This document shows positions 1 through 29,660 of a stretch of DNA of 64,000 bases, piece after piece. A program made the position numbers and the translations under genes. The stretch is taken from NCBI RefSeq assembly GCF_002234675.1, contig NC_019864.2, positions 22,012,582 to 22,076,581 on the forward strand, given 5' to 3'. The first letter of the stretch is position 1, and every line of letters begins with the position of its first letter. The stretch comes from Oryzias latipes (taxonomy: Eukaryota; Chordata; Actinopteri; Beloniformes; Adrianichthyidae). The notes under the pieces were generated by a model, which saw only the letters and a list, made by a program, of their open reading frames with translations, was not told the DNA's origin and searched no databases.

Positions 1-1170
1 AAGTACAGTTTATTACAACTGCATGAGATCACAGCTGTGCATTATAACAAGTTTCGATTAGCACAGAGCAGTGATGTACTGGCAATGGCTAAAGTTAGCA
101 CAATCCGATTTGAGAGCTAAGCAACGCAAACAGAGCGCTATTTCAGCTAGCTTAGTCGTTAGCATGCTAGTTAGGCCTACAGGCCGCTGAAACGCAACGA
201 AGTATTTGCTAAAACGTAAAAAATTAAAATAAAATGAAAGATGATTTTGACTTGGATTCGTAGACCATTGCTCACACACGTCAATTGCACGGTGTAAGAG
301 TGGGCTTATATTACCGTGTGAATGACGAATTCTCGTGTTGTTTCTAGAGATTCCGATAACGGCGTCGTTCCTCGCGAGAGATGAGCTCGTGCCTTCCTGT
401 GCTCCTCCGCCGACTGGCTGCGACCGCCGAGACAGCCTGTAGGGGGAACGTGCCGACTCTTCATTAGATATGAGATCAGCGTCAGGGTGTAAAGTTTTCT
501 TTTAGAAAAACACTTTGACACTTTGCTCAAAACTACCGACCGCCTTAAAATCTTATGATTAAAGAAATGCTCCTTTATATGAGCGGATGTTTACTGAACT
601 ATCAAATTTAAGTTTGTTTTTAGGATTACTTCCTCACAAACTAAAAAATAAACAAAGGATCCTGCACATGGATGTCTTTCGTTATTTTTTAAGCCAACGA
701 TTTGAGCAGAAAAATCAACGCTACCAGCAATATCTCGTGTAACAACTGCAGGGGGAAACTATTTAAAGAACAAAGTATAAAACTGTTATCAGCTGAACAA
801 TTTCGAGATAGTTTCAGATACTCTGTGTTCTGATTTGAACAGTGAGGGAAAATAGAGAAAATGACACACCATCAACATTTAAGACAACACACAAATTATT
901 TAAAAAGAAATTATACAAATATTATATATATATATATGCAGATCTTTATATATTAAAGATCTGCAAAACCAGTCATTTAAAAACATTTTTTTAATTTAAT
1001 TGTTAGAGAGACACTCTTGTTGCCATGTTTGTGATTCAACGTGTGTTAATACACGTTTGTTCTTTATCCATGTTTTGTTTATGTATTTTATTTATTAATT
1101 TATTTAGGTGTTGTATGAAGCCCTTCAGTCCTGCATTAGCCAAATTGTAATCAAGTGAAGGAGGCCGTAT
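1..1170. other. 5' flank without a recognised gene
   Basis: No open reading frame here resembles a known family. The first 530 bases are moderately CpG-rich and could hold the promoter or first exon of a gene running leftward out of the window, but no splice-supported protein was found. The rest is AT-rich with a short (TA)n run near 924-936. Nothing further can be supported. Confidence 0.3.
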
Positions 1171-1512
1171 TTGTAAATAGTTGAATTGATGAATCCATTT
1201 ATTTTTCTACAATCCAACCAGATCAATCTGTCTGAGGCAATTTGGTAACTGAATCAATATACCATCATAAACTTTTTTCAAAATGAAATAAATTGATTAT
1301 ATTGATATTGGGAAATACCATTTGGATTGAGGCACAGAAGGTTTATTTTACTATAACATAAAAACGACCAAATGCCATCACAGCAGGCAACACACGGGAA
1401 GGCACCAAAACAGGATCAAGACATCAAGCTATTGCTTCTTCACTTCAATGTATTGAAACCCCCCTTTGAATTTTGCAAAGACACGTGATCATATGGCATA
1501 ATGTTCTAATCA

Positions 1513-2700
1513 TTTTCTTTCCTTTTGGACTTTTCCCTTCAGGGGTCGCCACAGCAAATCACCTTCCTCCCTCTAACCCTGTCTTCTGCATCCTCTACTC
1601 TAACACCAAAAACTGTCACGTTTTCGTTCACTGCATCCACCTCTTGCCTGGCAGCTCTAGACTCATCATCCTTCCATCAATATACTTACTCACTGCCTCT
1701 CTTCTGGACACTATGGTCCAAACCATCTCAGTTAGGTCTCTCGACTTGATCTCTAAAACCTTTAACATGTGCTGTCCCTCAGATGTACTCATTCCTTATC
1801 TAATCCATCCTGTTCACTCCCAAGAAAAACCTCAGCATCTTCATTTCTGCAACCTCCAGCCCTTTTCCTGTCTTTTCCTCAGTGCCACTTTCCTTTGATT
1901 TGAGCTGAAACTCTTCTATCATATGAGGTTCCATTTGTGCCAAAAATATGTTTTTGTGTCCACTGTCTATGTCTTTGGTCCCTTGTCTATGTCTACTGAA
2001 CGAGTTCATTGACCTTTGGTTCATGCGTTATGTTTAAAACTTTGCATTTGTCTTTCGTCGTCAGAAAAGTCCTTTGTACGGTCGGTTAATTGTTTCCTGT
2101 ACTACCACGGAACGAAACAAAAAAAAGGTTTATTAAAGCCGGCGCTAGCGTTAACCATGACAAACACGTTTTCTTTAAATACATTTTATTGATATTCCTG
2201 CAAACGCACGTTGCCAGAAAAATATGAGGTTCCATTTGTGCCAAAAACATGTTTTTGTGCCCACTGTCTATGTCTTTGGTCCAATTGAACCTCATACTAT
2301 CACACATTACACCTGGTACTTTTTCCCACCCATTCCAACCTGGCTGCACTCGCTTCTTCACTTCTTTTCCACACTGTCCATTACTCTGTACTGTTGACTC
2401 TGGATGCTTAAAATGCTCCATCTCCTTCTTTATCTCTTCTTCCTATAACCTCACTCTTTCTCTTGGGTCCCTCTCATTTATGCACAGGTACTCCGTCTTT
2501 CTGTGGCTAACCTTCCATCCTCTCCTTTCCAGGGCAAACCTCCATCTATCTAGCTTCTCCTCCGCCTCTTTGCTGCTCTCGCTAAAAATCACAATATCGT
2601 CTGCAAACACCACTGTCCATGGTGATTCCTGTCTAACATCATCTGTCAGCCTGTCCATCACCATTGCAAACATGAAGGGGCTGAGTGCTGAGCCGTGATG
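1513..2700 (-). mobile_element. RTE-like non-LTR retrotransposon (LINE) fragment, minus strand
   Basis: The minus-strand translation of 2443-2673 carries a reverse-transcriptase catalytic motif FADDIVI followed by the thumb-side segment WRFALERRGWKVSHRKTEYL. The frame continues with TVQSNGQCGKEVKKRVQPG near 2340-2400 and, after an interruption, LEVAEMKMLRFFLGVNRMD near 1800-1860. This order and wording match fish RTE-type LINE ORF2 C-termini. The element is 5' truncated (it starts inside the RT domain), as usual for LINEs. Candidate target duplications are TCTAATCATT on the low side and TCTAATAATG on the high side, about 8 of 10 bases alike. It contains a 300-bp insertion flanked by 61-bp direct repeats (see 1921-2282) and is not functional. 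Confidence 0.75.
1921..2282. repeat. 61-bp direct repeats bounding a 240-bp insert within the LINE
   Basis: Bases 1921-1981 and 2222-2282 are almost identical (about two differences), beginning ATATGAGGTTCCATTTGTGC and ending TGTCTATGTCTTTGGTCC. The block replaces the LINE segment that normally lies between the GVMCD and LEVAEMK coding stretches. The interior carries no recognisable coding sequence. It could be a small unclassified insertion or a local rearrangement. Confidence 0.6.
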
Positions 2701-3181
2701 TGATCTCCACCTTAAACTTCTCTGTCTAATAATGTTATGTTTGTGTTATTTGTATGTGAAAAACTTTAGGAAATTAAAATGTGAATGGATTTCCTATCAA
2801 TTCCTGTTTGTTTGTAAACATATTTAATTTACATTTGATTATTGTGCAAAAAATAAAAGGAATCTGTAAAACGTCGCTTGCACTTTTCAGTACCCAGGTA
2901 TTTATGTATTTGTCCATTGCTATTTTTTTATATTGACGCATTGGAACAACTTCTATTTTTGCAATGTAAACTCCCAACATCTGGTACAGCATGGGAAACA
3001 TTGGTAGTTCTGAATTTTGCATGTGCTTTTTGGGGATAATTTCAAAATGAAATTCAAAGAACTTCAAATATAGTTTTCTACTAAATCTTTTCATGTGTTT
3101 ATCTACCAGTGCAATAACGACAACGTTTCAGGCGATTGTTTGACGAAACCAACATTAACCAGAATGGTACCACTCTTTGCG

Positions 3182-3189
3182 TGACGTCA
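3182..3189 (+). promoter_or_regulatory. Consensus CRE (TGACGTCA) upstream of fbxo31
   Basis: A perfect palindromic cAMP-response element TGACGTCA lies 104 bp upstream of the fbxo31 start codon in a GC-richer stretch. CREB/ATF sites at this distance are typical of CpG promoters. Function is inferred from the motif only. Confidence 0.5.
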
Positions 3190-3292
3190 CAAGAAGCGTC
3201 TGTTGCGCTGGCGAGGACCGAAAGGGGGATGAGCTACACTGCAGCTAATGCATGTTTGTAGTGATGTAATGTTGCCAGTTTGATGACTACGG

Positions 3293-9284
<5,992 letters not shown>

Positions 9285-10458
9285 TTCTCCAAGCTTTAAG
9301 TCCCCCCTCACACAATAAAGGAAAAAGAGTGTTTAAATATGAATCCGTTCTGCAGTGGACATCCTGATAGGTGTTGACCTCAAACCTCCAGATTGTGTCT
9401 ATGACTGTCCTATACGGGGTTAAACCATTTAACTTTAGCTCTTCATGTCACGCCCTGCCTCGATAAATTCCTGTATCTGTTACCACACATGCGCTCAGAA
9501 GGCCCTCCACCGTTGATCCCCTCGCCTCAATATGACCCTAATCCACCAGTGCAACATGATAAGGGGTCACATCACAAGTTATGTAATCCCTGCTGGCTAA
9601 AAAAGGAACAAAAAGAAAAAAAAGAATGATGCCGCTCATACTACTTATTAAGGATCAAGCTGTATGTGCCTGTGATTCCTAAACCATGTCTGTACTGGAT
9701 CATGCTTGAAGCAAATAAGTGTCCAATGTATTTTACTATATAATAGTATCATACAAATTCAGTGCCCAACTTATTTAAGTGCATGCTGCAGTTATTTAAA
9801 TCTTCGCACATTTCACTCACAACCACTATTTACACATTTGTTCTTTGAGCAGCATGTTTTGCTTTGTACGTTTTTTTGTGTGTGTATTGTTGAGGCATAA
9901 GATGTGTATTTAAGGGCATCTCAGGTGTTTCTCTTGGCCAAAAGTGAGTTAAAACGGGAGCGAACACATTATGTATATATATCTCGATATATATATATAT
10001 CGAGATATATATGATATTTATATATATTTAAAAATATATCTTAATATATATATATATATACATATTAATAAAGTTGTCATTAGCCCCGCAGAAATACAAT
10101 TAATTTTTACAGTTTGGCAATTTGTTAACATGATTGCAAACTCATTATTCTGCAGTTACACCAGGCAGTTGCCCTTTGAACATAAGGGTCAGCTTTTTCC
10201 AGTGATATGCTTGGGTTTATGGTTCTTTATCTGGCAAACTTACTGTTACCACACCTAGCATTTTAGGCTATGATATGAGCTGGAGAGATATTTGCAATAG
10301 AAGACAAGCTTACCTATACAAGCGCCGGCTGGAATTTTTTTAGGTTTCTGAATTGTTTTGATGTTCCTATGCTATTTTTCTGTCTCACCTGACACATTTT
10401 TTTCCATACTTTTTGGCTGGCTTAGTCTTTTCCAGGCTATTTTATTTGCAAAAGCCAC
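9285..10458. other. fbxo31 3' UTR and intergenic spacer
   Basis: An AATAAA polyadenylation signal lies at 9314-9319, 30 bases after the fbxo31 stop. A longer UTR is possible. An AT-only palindromic stretch lies at about 9970-10065. No coding sequence recognised. Confidence 0.4.
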
Positions 10459-10939
10459 TTAATCCAGTTCTCCTGATCATCTGTCAAACATAACCTCTTT
10501 TACCATCTCAAAGGTACAAAGTTAGCATCTGTTGTCTCATCATGGCCTAAAAGTGATGCCCAGTAGTTTTCCTACTCCAAGTGCACTTTCCTGGGCAGTT
10601 TAGGGAATTATTCAGAAACCAACGGCCAGCACTTTTATATCAGACTGCAGCTTTACTGACATCTGCAAAATAAATGAAAAAAGAAAAGAAAATAGGCATC
10701 TTTGATTTATCAGACATTTTATTTATACCATTCTAGCTGTGACATTCTGTGAAACCATTTATTTTAATCATTTGGCTGTTAAAAGTTTTGCTTTATGCTA
10801 TTATAAATGCCATATGCCTGATTTCATGGAGTATGTATGTTAATCCAGTTGCACTGCTCACATCGATCTTCAGGGAACTTTCCGCTTAAGTACTGTTCTC
10901 AGTAATAATAAAAAAAAAATGAGCAAAGCCTTTTGTCAC

Positions 10940-11256
10940 ATCACTTTATTATAAGGAGCTTCACTGTGCTTCATATTCAGACACCAGTTTAGAATTTTCA
11001 CCAGTTTTGTACAATTTAATGAGGGGTGGAGCTATAGGCAGCCAAGGAGTATTCCCATTTCAAGGCTCTTGTAAGTGCATGCATTTATGCTCCAAGTTTA
11101 GCGTGAGTGTTCCATTATAAATATGGCATAAATGGGAACTGTGTGGCCCTTATGGTTCTTTTGGAATCAGCTTTTGCTACAGAATCTCACGATTTTTTTC
11201 ATGGCCCTTGTAATTATAGTCCCAATTCCCTTTGTTGGCTCGGTGTATAAGCACAG
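10940..11256 (-). other. 3' UTR of carboxylesterase copy A
   Basis: Downstream of the stop on the minus strand. The first AATAAA on that strand (TTTATT near 10946 on the plus strand) gives a plausible 3' UTR of about 310 nt. The corresponding copy B segment is 24130-24443. Inferred only from the signal and from conservation between copies. Confidence 0.35.
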
Positions 11257-18035
<6,779 letters not shown>

Positions 18036-18475
18036 GGTCTTTGCTTCAGAGAGAACTGTTGAGAGACTGCTGGAAAGGAGAGCAAAGTGCAACAAAAATG
18101 GCTCCACCTTCAACAGAGCTTCACAGAGGTCTGTATGATGCAAAACAAAACGTTACAATAACTATTTATCTACAGGATATGAGGTCATTTTTTCTTGTCT
18201 ATCCTCTCCTATTGGCTGTGGAGTTGCAGCCCCCTTGTGAATACGTGCAGCATTCGTTTGCGTAAAATACTATGCAAGTTAAAAAAACACAAAGAGAAGC
18301 AGGAGGAAAGGCTCACATGCACATCTGGATGTAAGAAATGTTCTGACTTAAATTACTGATGGAGTATAAAGGACTTCACAGACTGACAGTGTGCGCATTC
18401 ACGCCGTTGTGTTTCTACACGCACAGCTAATTAAAAAGGTTATAATAATTGAAAATGTACAGACATGCATAGAGT
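18036..18475 (-). promoter_or_regulatory. Upstream region of esterase copy A
   Basis: Nearly identical to 28436-28840 upstream of copy B over about 400 bp, including the stretch up to CTGTGGAG. An inverted CCAAT box (ATTGG) is seen at 18211-18215. This shared block probably contains the promoter; no clear TATA box was assigned. Confidence 0.35.
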
Positions 18476-19241
18476 CATGGCCGGCCCTCCCTATCCGCGA
18501 ATTTCGAACCACCAGGGCCCCGAAGTGGTGAAAAAAAAGACCCCAAACCTGGCAACCCATTTCATACTAGCACTTTCTCACCAACGTGCGCTTTAAATGT
18601 TGTGAAAAAGAATGTTGCCTGCACTTTAATGATCACCCCTTCAACACACCTGAACCAATCAGGTAACCCAAATAATTACGCCCCTCTTAGCAACGATTTG
18701 TCAACATAATTGCATTTGAGCCTGGCACAGTGTGCATTTACGAGCGCCTTTTGTGACATTGATCAAAGCGACTACAAGAGAACATCATGCCAAATAGACT
18801 TTATCCACCAGGCGCTGAAAAAAGAAAAAAGGAAAAAGATGAAGAACTTAAACATCAATTACAAGGTAAGTTTGCAGGATGTTGGGGTCACATTTTTACA
18901 TGATCCTGCCTTTCTGTGCAGCTGCGCGATTTGCGTAACATACTAATCGATTCGAGGTAAAGTTTGCACATAACCGACCCCATTTTTGTCGTAATTAAAT
19001 TTCCAATGGAAAACTCGAAAATAATTCTGGTACCCAAGTTTCTAAGATGAGGTCGGACAGCAGTAGAGAGCAGTAGAGAAAAGTAAAATGATAATAATGG
19101 TATGGTGGCTGATAAATGTTTGAATTCACCTTATCGTATTAAATTGTTTTGCTAACAAACACGTATTTAGTGCGTTCTGCATTTATGTCAGTATAAAAAC
19201 TGCTGTTTATCTGTTAGACAAAAAAACCCCCACATATTTAG

Positions 19242-19545
19242 CAGATTTCAATTGGGTTTTATTTTGAAATTCCACATCAGATCTGTCTCAAACTTATTAT
19301 GTGTCGTCACCAGGTGGGACATTATCAGTGAGAAGACAAATGACTCTCTGAAAACTAGCAGATTTTTTCTTAGACATATTTGAACATATGGCGAAAACAC
19401 ATTTATATCAGATTTCAATCGGGTTTTATTTTGAAATTCCATATCAGATCTGTCTCAAACTTATTATGTGTTGTCACCAGGTGGGACATTATCAGTGAGA
19501 AGTGAAATGACTCTCTGAAAACTAGCAGTTTTTTTTTAGACATGT
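19242..19545. repeat. 167-bp tandem duplication inside the hAT element
   Basis: Two units starting CAGATTTCAAT(T/C)GGG at 19242 and 19409 are about 95% alike and share the landmark CACCAGGTGGGACATTATCA. No coding potential. Confidence 0.8.
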
Positions 19546-21083
19546 GAATATTATAGCTACTCCTCAATTCATGATTTTAATTGCCTTTTATTTTTAATCA
19601 ACTCATCAGACTTTTTAAATATATGTATAGCTATATATTTATAAGGGGGGGGGCGTGCTTGAATATACATATACATGTAATGACAGTTCTTACACTATGT
19701 TTTTACTTTTTAAAAATAGTACTTTTTGCTCTCACCGTAATGCACAGAAGAAAGCGGCACACTGTTTTTAAGAGAGGGCTCACTTGACAGCCGTGTGACG
19801 AGAGAGGGCTGGCTTGACACCAGTAGGTAGTCAGACTTTTTCAACAATGAGTGTATCTTAGAATCTTGCATTGGCATGAAATATGGAGAATCAAAACTGC
19901 CAAATACAAATAGGAAATAAAGGTTCTCATTTATAAATGGCAAACAAAATAAATGTACTAATTTTAAAATTATGAACATACAAAATAATAGATAAAGAAG
20001 TGTGTAAATGCTTATAATTCCACTTATACTCAAATATATTGTTCACATTTATTATTCATAAATGGGTACGTTTATTTCTTATTTGTATTTTGCAGTTTTG
20101 GTTTTACATAGTGATGATGTTTTGCACCGTTTCTTCCCAGTCGACAGTTTCTTCTGCTCTCAAAAAGTATTGGAGGTGGTGCAGCACCCACATGCCAAGA
20201 TGTTCCTGACATCACTGAAGATGTCATCTCAGGTCATTTAAATAGCTTGCATAGCCCCGTTTTTTCATAAACATCAGCTGAAGAGTACGGAGCCCCAAAT
20301 TGTTCATATTTAAATAAACAAATATGACCTTGTGCAAATACACAATAAACCAATAAATCTCTCATAAATATATAAAAGATCAGGACATTATGAAAAACCT
20401 GCACACAGATTTTAAAGGAGCCACTAAACTATTAGTAGTATTCTGCTATAGTTGTTTTATTAGCTTTATCATTGATTATTGTGTAATAATATATTTTTTT
20501 TTAGCTGCATAAGAAACTCCTATCACCACATCTTCTGTTGAAAGGGAAAATGTTAATGCTGCTGCTGCTAAGTTCAAATCTAGCCAATATGGAACCTATA
20601 TAAAACTTATTGTTTCATTATTACTTGAAAAATAGTCAAACATTTGCACACACACACACACAAGTGAAGGCACTTCTTTCTAACATTCTGCTTCCAGCGT
20701 CACAGCAACTGTTATGTAGATTTGATTAGACTGTTTGACTTTTCACTGTTTGCTTTTGTTGAAGTTATGTATATTATGTTCCAGAGGCTCCAAGAGAGGT
20801 GTTTATGGAAGAGGAGCCGACTGGATTCAAAATTCCACCAACCTCCAATCCAATTGGTCCAGCTGAATGGCCAACCACACTCTGATCCAGTAAGAATGGA
20901 TTTGGTGCAAAGAGGTCCTTTTCAGACTGATAAAGACTTTGACTTTCCAAAATCACCCTCATTGAGCTCTTGTTGTGTTCTTTAATTTGGATTGTTTTAT
21001 AGTTATATGATTTGCTATTAAGTTGCTGTTTTTAATAAGTTGGAGTTATGTGAATGTCATTTGTTGAGTGCCCAATGTTACAT

Positions 21084-21194
<111 letters not shown>

Positions 21195-21578
21195 TTATCA
21201 TTCATATTTTTTTTCTTTTCAATTTTCAAATTGGGTTGTAACCACTAAATGTGCATCCAACATGCAGGCAATATACTGTATTCAATTCTTCGGCAGCAAC
21301 AATAATACAGTCACAAAATATATTAATAGAGACATCTCATTTATATTAAAACAACAGTTGCGTTTGTTGGTGCTGCTGATCAGTTAGGGGGCCCACAAAT
21401 TAAATTTTGCTTAGGGCCCCCTGATAGACTAATTCTATTTAACTTTGAATATGATTCAAAATTGGTTTATTTCAGTCAATCAAAACAAAATACAAAAGAA
21501 AACAAAAACAGAGTGATAATTAGCGTATCTATCAAACTTTGGAGGATTAATCATGACTTGATTAGAAAATAAAAAAAA

Positions 21579-21704
<126 letters not shown>

Positions 21705-22370
21705 TTTATACGCATGTGTTGTATGAGTGTGGGCGTGTGTGTGTCTGTGTGCATGTGGATGTTGACACAATAGCCACATTCACATACAAATTATGCCATT
21801 AGAATGACTTGTAATAATAAATAGACATATTTGTACTTATACATGCTATACATGACACACTGAATCCATTAAATGTAAAAGTCCTGTCTTCAAATTTGGA
21901 TGGGCCACCAACAATAATGCAAAAGTGAAAAAAAAAGTCTGAAAAGGTGCAGATTTCTCTTGAAAAAAGCCACTGACTCACTGGGTGTAGCCTTTTCTTG
22001 AGTCCCACAAGCCAAAGCAGGCGTGAATCCAGTTCTCCTGATCATTTGTCAAACATAACCTCTTTTACCATCTCAAAGGTACAAAGTTAGCATCTGTTGT
22101 CTCATCATGGCCTGAAAGTGTTGCCCAGTAGTTTTCCAACTCCAAGTGCACTTTCCTGGGCAGTTTAGGGAATCAAACCAACGGCCAGCACTTTTATATC
22201 AGACTGCAGCTTTTCTGACATCTGCAACATAAATTAAGAAAATAAAATAAAATAAATAGGGCAACTTTGATTTATCAGACATTTTATTTATACCATACTA
22301 GCTGTGAAATTCTGTGAAACCATTTATTTAAATCATTTGGCTGTTAAAAGTTTTGCTTTATGCTATTATA

Positions 22371-23996
22371 CACTGACCAAAAAATATAAACGCAACACTT
22401 TTGTTATTGCTCCCATTTTTTATGGTATGAACTCAAAGATGTTAAACATTTTCCACATACACAAAACAACCAGTTCTCTGAAATATTGTTCACAAATCTG
22501 TCTAAATCTGTGATAGTGAGCACTTCTCCTTTGCCAAGACAATCCATCCCACCTCACAGGTGTGCCATATCAAGATGCTGATTAGACAGCATGATTATTG
22601 CACAGGTGTGCCTTAGACTGGCCACAAGAAAAGGCCACTCTGAAATCTTCAGTTTTGTTTTATTGAGGGGGTCAGGGACTCAGACAACCAGTCAGTATCT
22701 GGTGTGACCACCATTTGCCTCATGAAGTGCACATCTCCTTCGCATAGAGTTGATCAGGTTGTCTATTGTGGCCTGTGGAATGTTGGTCCACTCTTCTTCA
22801 ATGGCTGTGCGAAGTTGCTGGATATTGGAAGGAACTGGAACACGCTGTCGTATACGCCGATCCAGAGCATCCCAAACATGCTCAATGGGTGACATGTCCA
22901 GTGAGTATGCTGGCCATGCAAGAACTGGGATGTTTTCAGCTTCCAAGAATTGTGTACAGATCCTTGCAACATGGGGCCGTGCATTATCATGCTGCAACAT
23001 GAGGTGATGTTGTTGGATGTACGGCACAACAATGGGCCCCAGGATCTCGTCACGGTATCTCTGTGCATTCAAAATGCCATCAATGAAATGCACCTGTGTT
23101 CTTCACCCATAACATATGCCTGCCCATACCATAACCCCACCACCACCATGGGCTACTCAATCCACATCATTGACATTAGAAAACCGCTCACCCACACGAC
23201 GCCACACACGCTGTCTGCCATCTGCCCTGAACAGTGTAACCCGGGATTCATCCGTGAAGAGAACACATCTCCAACGTGCCAGACGCCATCGTATGTGAGC
23301 ATTTGCCCACTCAAGTCGGTTACGACGACGAACTGGAGTGAGGTCGAGACCTCGATGAGGACGACAAGCATGCAGCTTCCCTGAGACGGTTTCTGACAGT
23401 TTGTGCAGAAATTCTGTGGTTATGCAAACCGATTGTTTCAGCAGCTGTCCGAGTGGCTGGTCTCAGACGATCTTGGAGGTGGACATGCTGGATGTGGAGG
23501 TCTTGGGCTGGTGTGGTTACACGTGGTCTGCGGTTGTGAGGCCGGTTGGATGTGCTGCCAAATTCTCGGGAACGCCTTTGGAGACGGCTACTGGTGGAGA
23601 AATGGACATTCAATTCCCTAGCAACAGCTCTGGTGGACATTCCTGATATCAGCATGCCAATTGCACGCTCCCTCAAAACTTGCGACATCTGTGGCATTGT
23701 GCTGTGTGATACAACTGAAGATTTCAGAGTGGCCTTTTCTTGTGGCCAGTCTAAGGCACACCTGTGCCATAATCATGCTGTCTAATCAGCATCTTGATAT
23801 GGCACACCTGCGAGGTGGGATGGATTGTCTTGGCAAAGGAGAAGTGATCACTATTACAGATTTAGACAGATATGTGAACAATAATTCAGAGAACTAGTTA
23901 TTTTGTGTATGTGGAAAATGTTTCACATCTTTGAGTTCATACCATAAAAAATGAGAGCAATAACAAAAGTGTTGCGTTTATATTTTTTGGTCAGTG
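22371..23996 (-). mobile_element. Tc1/mariner transposon with decayed transposase
   Basis: Length 1626 bp. Terminal inverted repeats start CACTGACCAAAAAATATAAA at 22371 and end with the complement at 23996, flanked by TA (22369-22370 and 23997-23998). Unit A keeps the empty site, TGCTATTATAAATGCCAT near 10797, which proves insertion at a TA dinucleotide after the duplication. The minus-strand transposase frame runs from 23697 to 22692 (about 335 codons). It has the helix-turn-helix half (MPQMSQVLRERAIGMLISGM), catalytic Asp in FTDESRV, Asp in QHDNARPH and Glu in SPIEHVWDAL. It is dead: one frameshift near 23373 and two in-frame TGA codons near 23157 and 23106, both possible CpG decay products. 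Confidence 0.92.
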
Positions 23997-24443
23997 TAAA
24001 TGCCATATGCCTGATTTCATGGAGTATGTATGTTAATCCAGTTGCACTGCTCACATTGATCTTCAGGGAACTTTCAGCTTAAGTACTGTTCTCAATAATA
24101 ATAAAAAAATGAGCAAAGCCTTTTGTCACATCAGTTTATTGTAAGGAGCTTCACTGTGCTTCATATTCAGACACCAGTTTAGAATTTTTTCACCAGTTTA
24201 GTACAATTTCATCAGGGGTGGAGCTATAAGAAGCCAAGTAGTATTCCCAATTGTCTTGTAAGTGCATGCATTTATGTTCCAAGTTTAGTTTCAATGTTCC
24301 ATTATAAATATGGCATAAATGGGAACTGTGTGGCATTTATGGTTCTATTGGAATCAGCTTTTGCTACAGAATCTGACGATTTTTTTCATGGCCCTTGTAA
24401 TTATAATCCCAATTCCCTTCGTTGGCTCGGTGTATAAGCACAG

Positions 24444-28435
<3,992 letters not shown>

Positions 28436-29084
28436 GGTCTTCGCTTCAGAGAGAACTGTGGAGAGACTGCAGGGAAGGAGAGCAAAGTGCAACAAAAATG
28501 GCTCCACCTTCAACAGAGCTTCACAGAGGTCTGTATGATGCAAAACAAAACGTTACAATAACTATTTATCTACAGGATATGAGGTCATTTTTTCTTGTCT
28601 ATCCTCTCCTATTGGCTGTGGAGTCGCAGCCCCCTTGTGAATGCATGCAGTGTTAAGGTTTGCGTAAAATACCATGCAAGTTAAAAAAACACAAAGAGAA
28701 GCAGGAGGAAAGGCTCACATGCACATCTGGATGTAAGAAATGTTCTGACTTAAATTAGTGATGGAGTATAAAGGACTTAACAGACTGACAGTGTGCGCAT
28801 TAACAACATTATATTTCTGGACGCACAGCTAAATAAAAAGGTTCCATTTTGATATCCAAGTAACAAAGACAAAATACTACTACTACAAATAATAATAATA
28901 ATATAATAATACTAATAATACAAATAAATAAATAAAGGTACTGTATAGTTCCTAGTACAAGCTGCTGTACTTTGTTAGTTATTTTTAACTGACTTTTTGG
29001 GACTGTCAAAGCGTTCTACATTTACAAATTTAAGTAAAAAATAAATGTCCTCTTTGTGGGATAAATAAATAAAGTCTGTCTGTC

Positions 29085-29104
29085 TGTCTGTCTGTCTGTC
29101 TGTG
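29085..29104. repeat. (CTGT)n microsatellite
   Basis: About five CTGT repeats in the upstream region of esterase copy B, absent from copy A. Confidence 0.85.
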
Positions 29105-29660
29105 TATGTGTCTGTCTGACTGATGTGCATGCATAGACTATTTTTATTGAACTTAGAATATGAATCAAAATTGGTTTATTTTAGTCAGTCAAAACAAAAT
29201 ACTAAAGAAAACAAAAACAGAGAGATAATTAGCAAATCTATCAAACTTTGGAGGATTAATAATGACGTGATTGGAAAATAAAAAAATGTGTCAATATACA
29301 TATTGACACAATGCACACGCGCCCACACACATGTATATATATATATATACATTTGTGTGTTGCAGATGTTGACACAATAGCCACATGCACATGCAAATTA
29401 TGCCATTAGAATTACTTCTAATACTAAATAGACACATTTGTACTTATACATGCAATACATAACACTCTGAATCCATTAAATGTAAAAGTCCTGTCATTAA
29501 ATTATTATTTATTTACCAACAATAATGTGACAGTGAAATGAAAACTCTGAAAAGGTGCAGCTTTCTCATGAAAAAAGTCAGACCTTTAGGTTTTGGTGAA
29601 GCCACTGATTCACTGGGTGCAGCCTTTTTCTCAAGGAGAGTCTCTCAAACCAAAGTAGGC

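Larger units (their letters stand above)
1170..2910. repeat. Old interspersed repeat (gtgtaacgatt-like family), copy 1, split by a LINE
   Basis: Sequence at about 1260-1512 matches 16310-16540, and 2740-2910 matches 16550-16700, in the same order. The two halves are therefore one repeat copy interrupted by the non-LTR element at about 1513-2700. Shared landmarks are a run around acgtga(t/c)catat near 1485 and gtgaatggatttcctat near 2780. The complete-looking relative at 16246-17642 has ends reading GTGTAACGATT and AATCGTTACAC, which suggests a DNA-transposon type element; those ends are not clear in this copy. The family name is not assigned. Confidence 0.55.

Noticed and set aside
22704-23897. 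Many overlapping plus-strand open frames
   Set aside because: They are antisense shadows of the Tc1 transposase on the minus strand.
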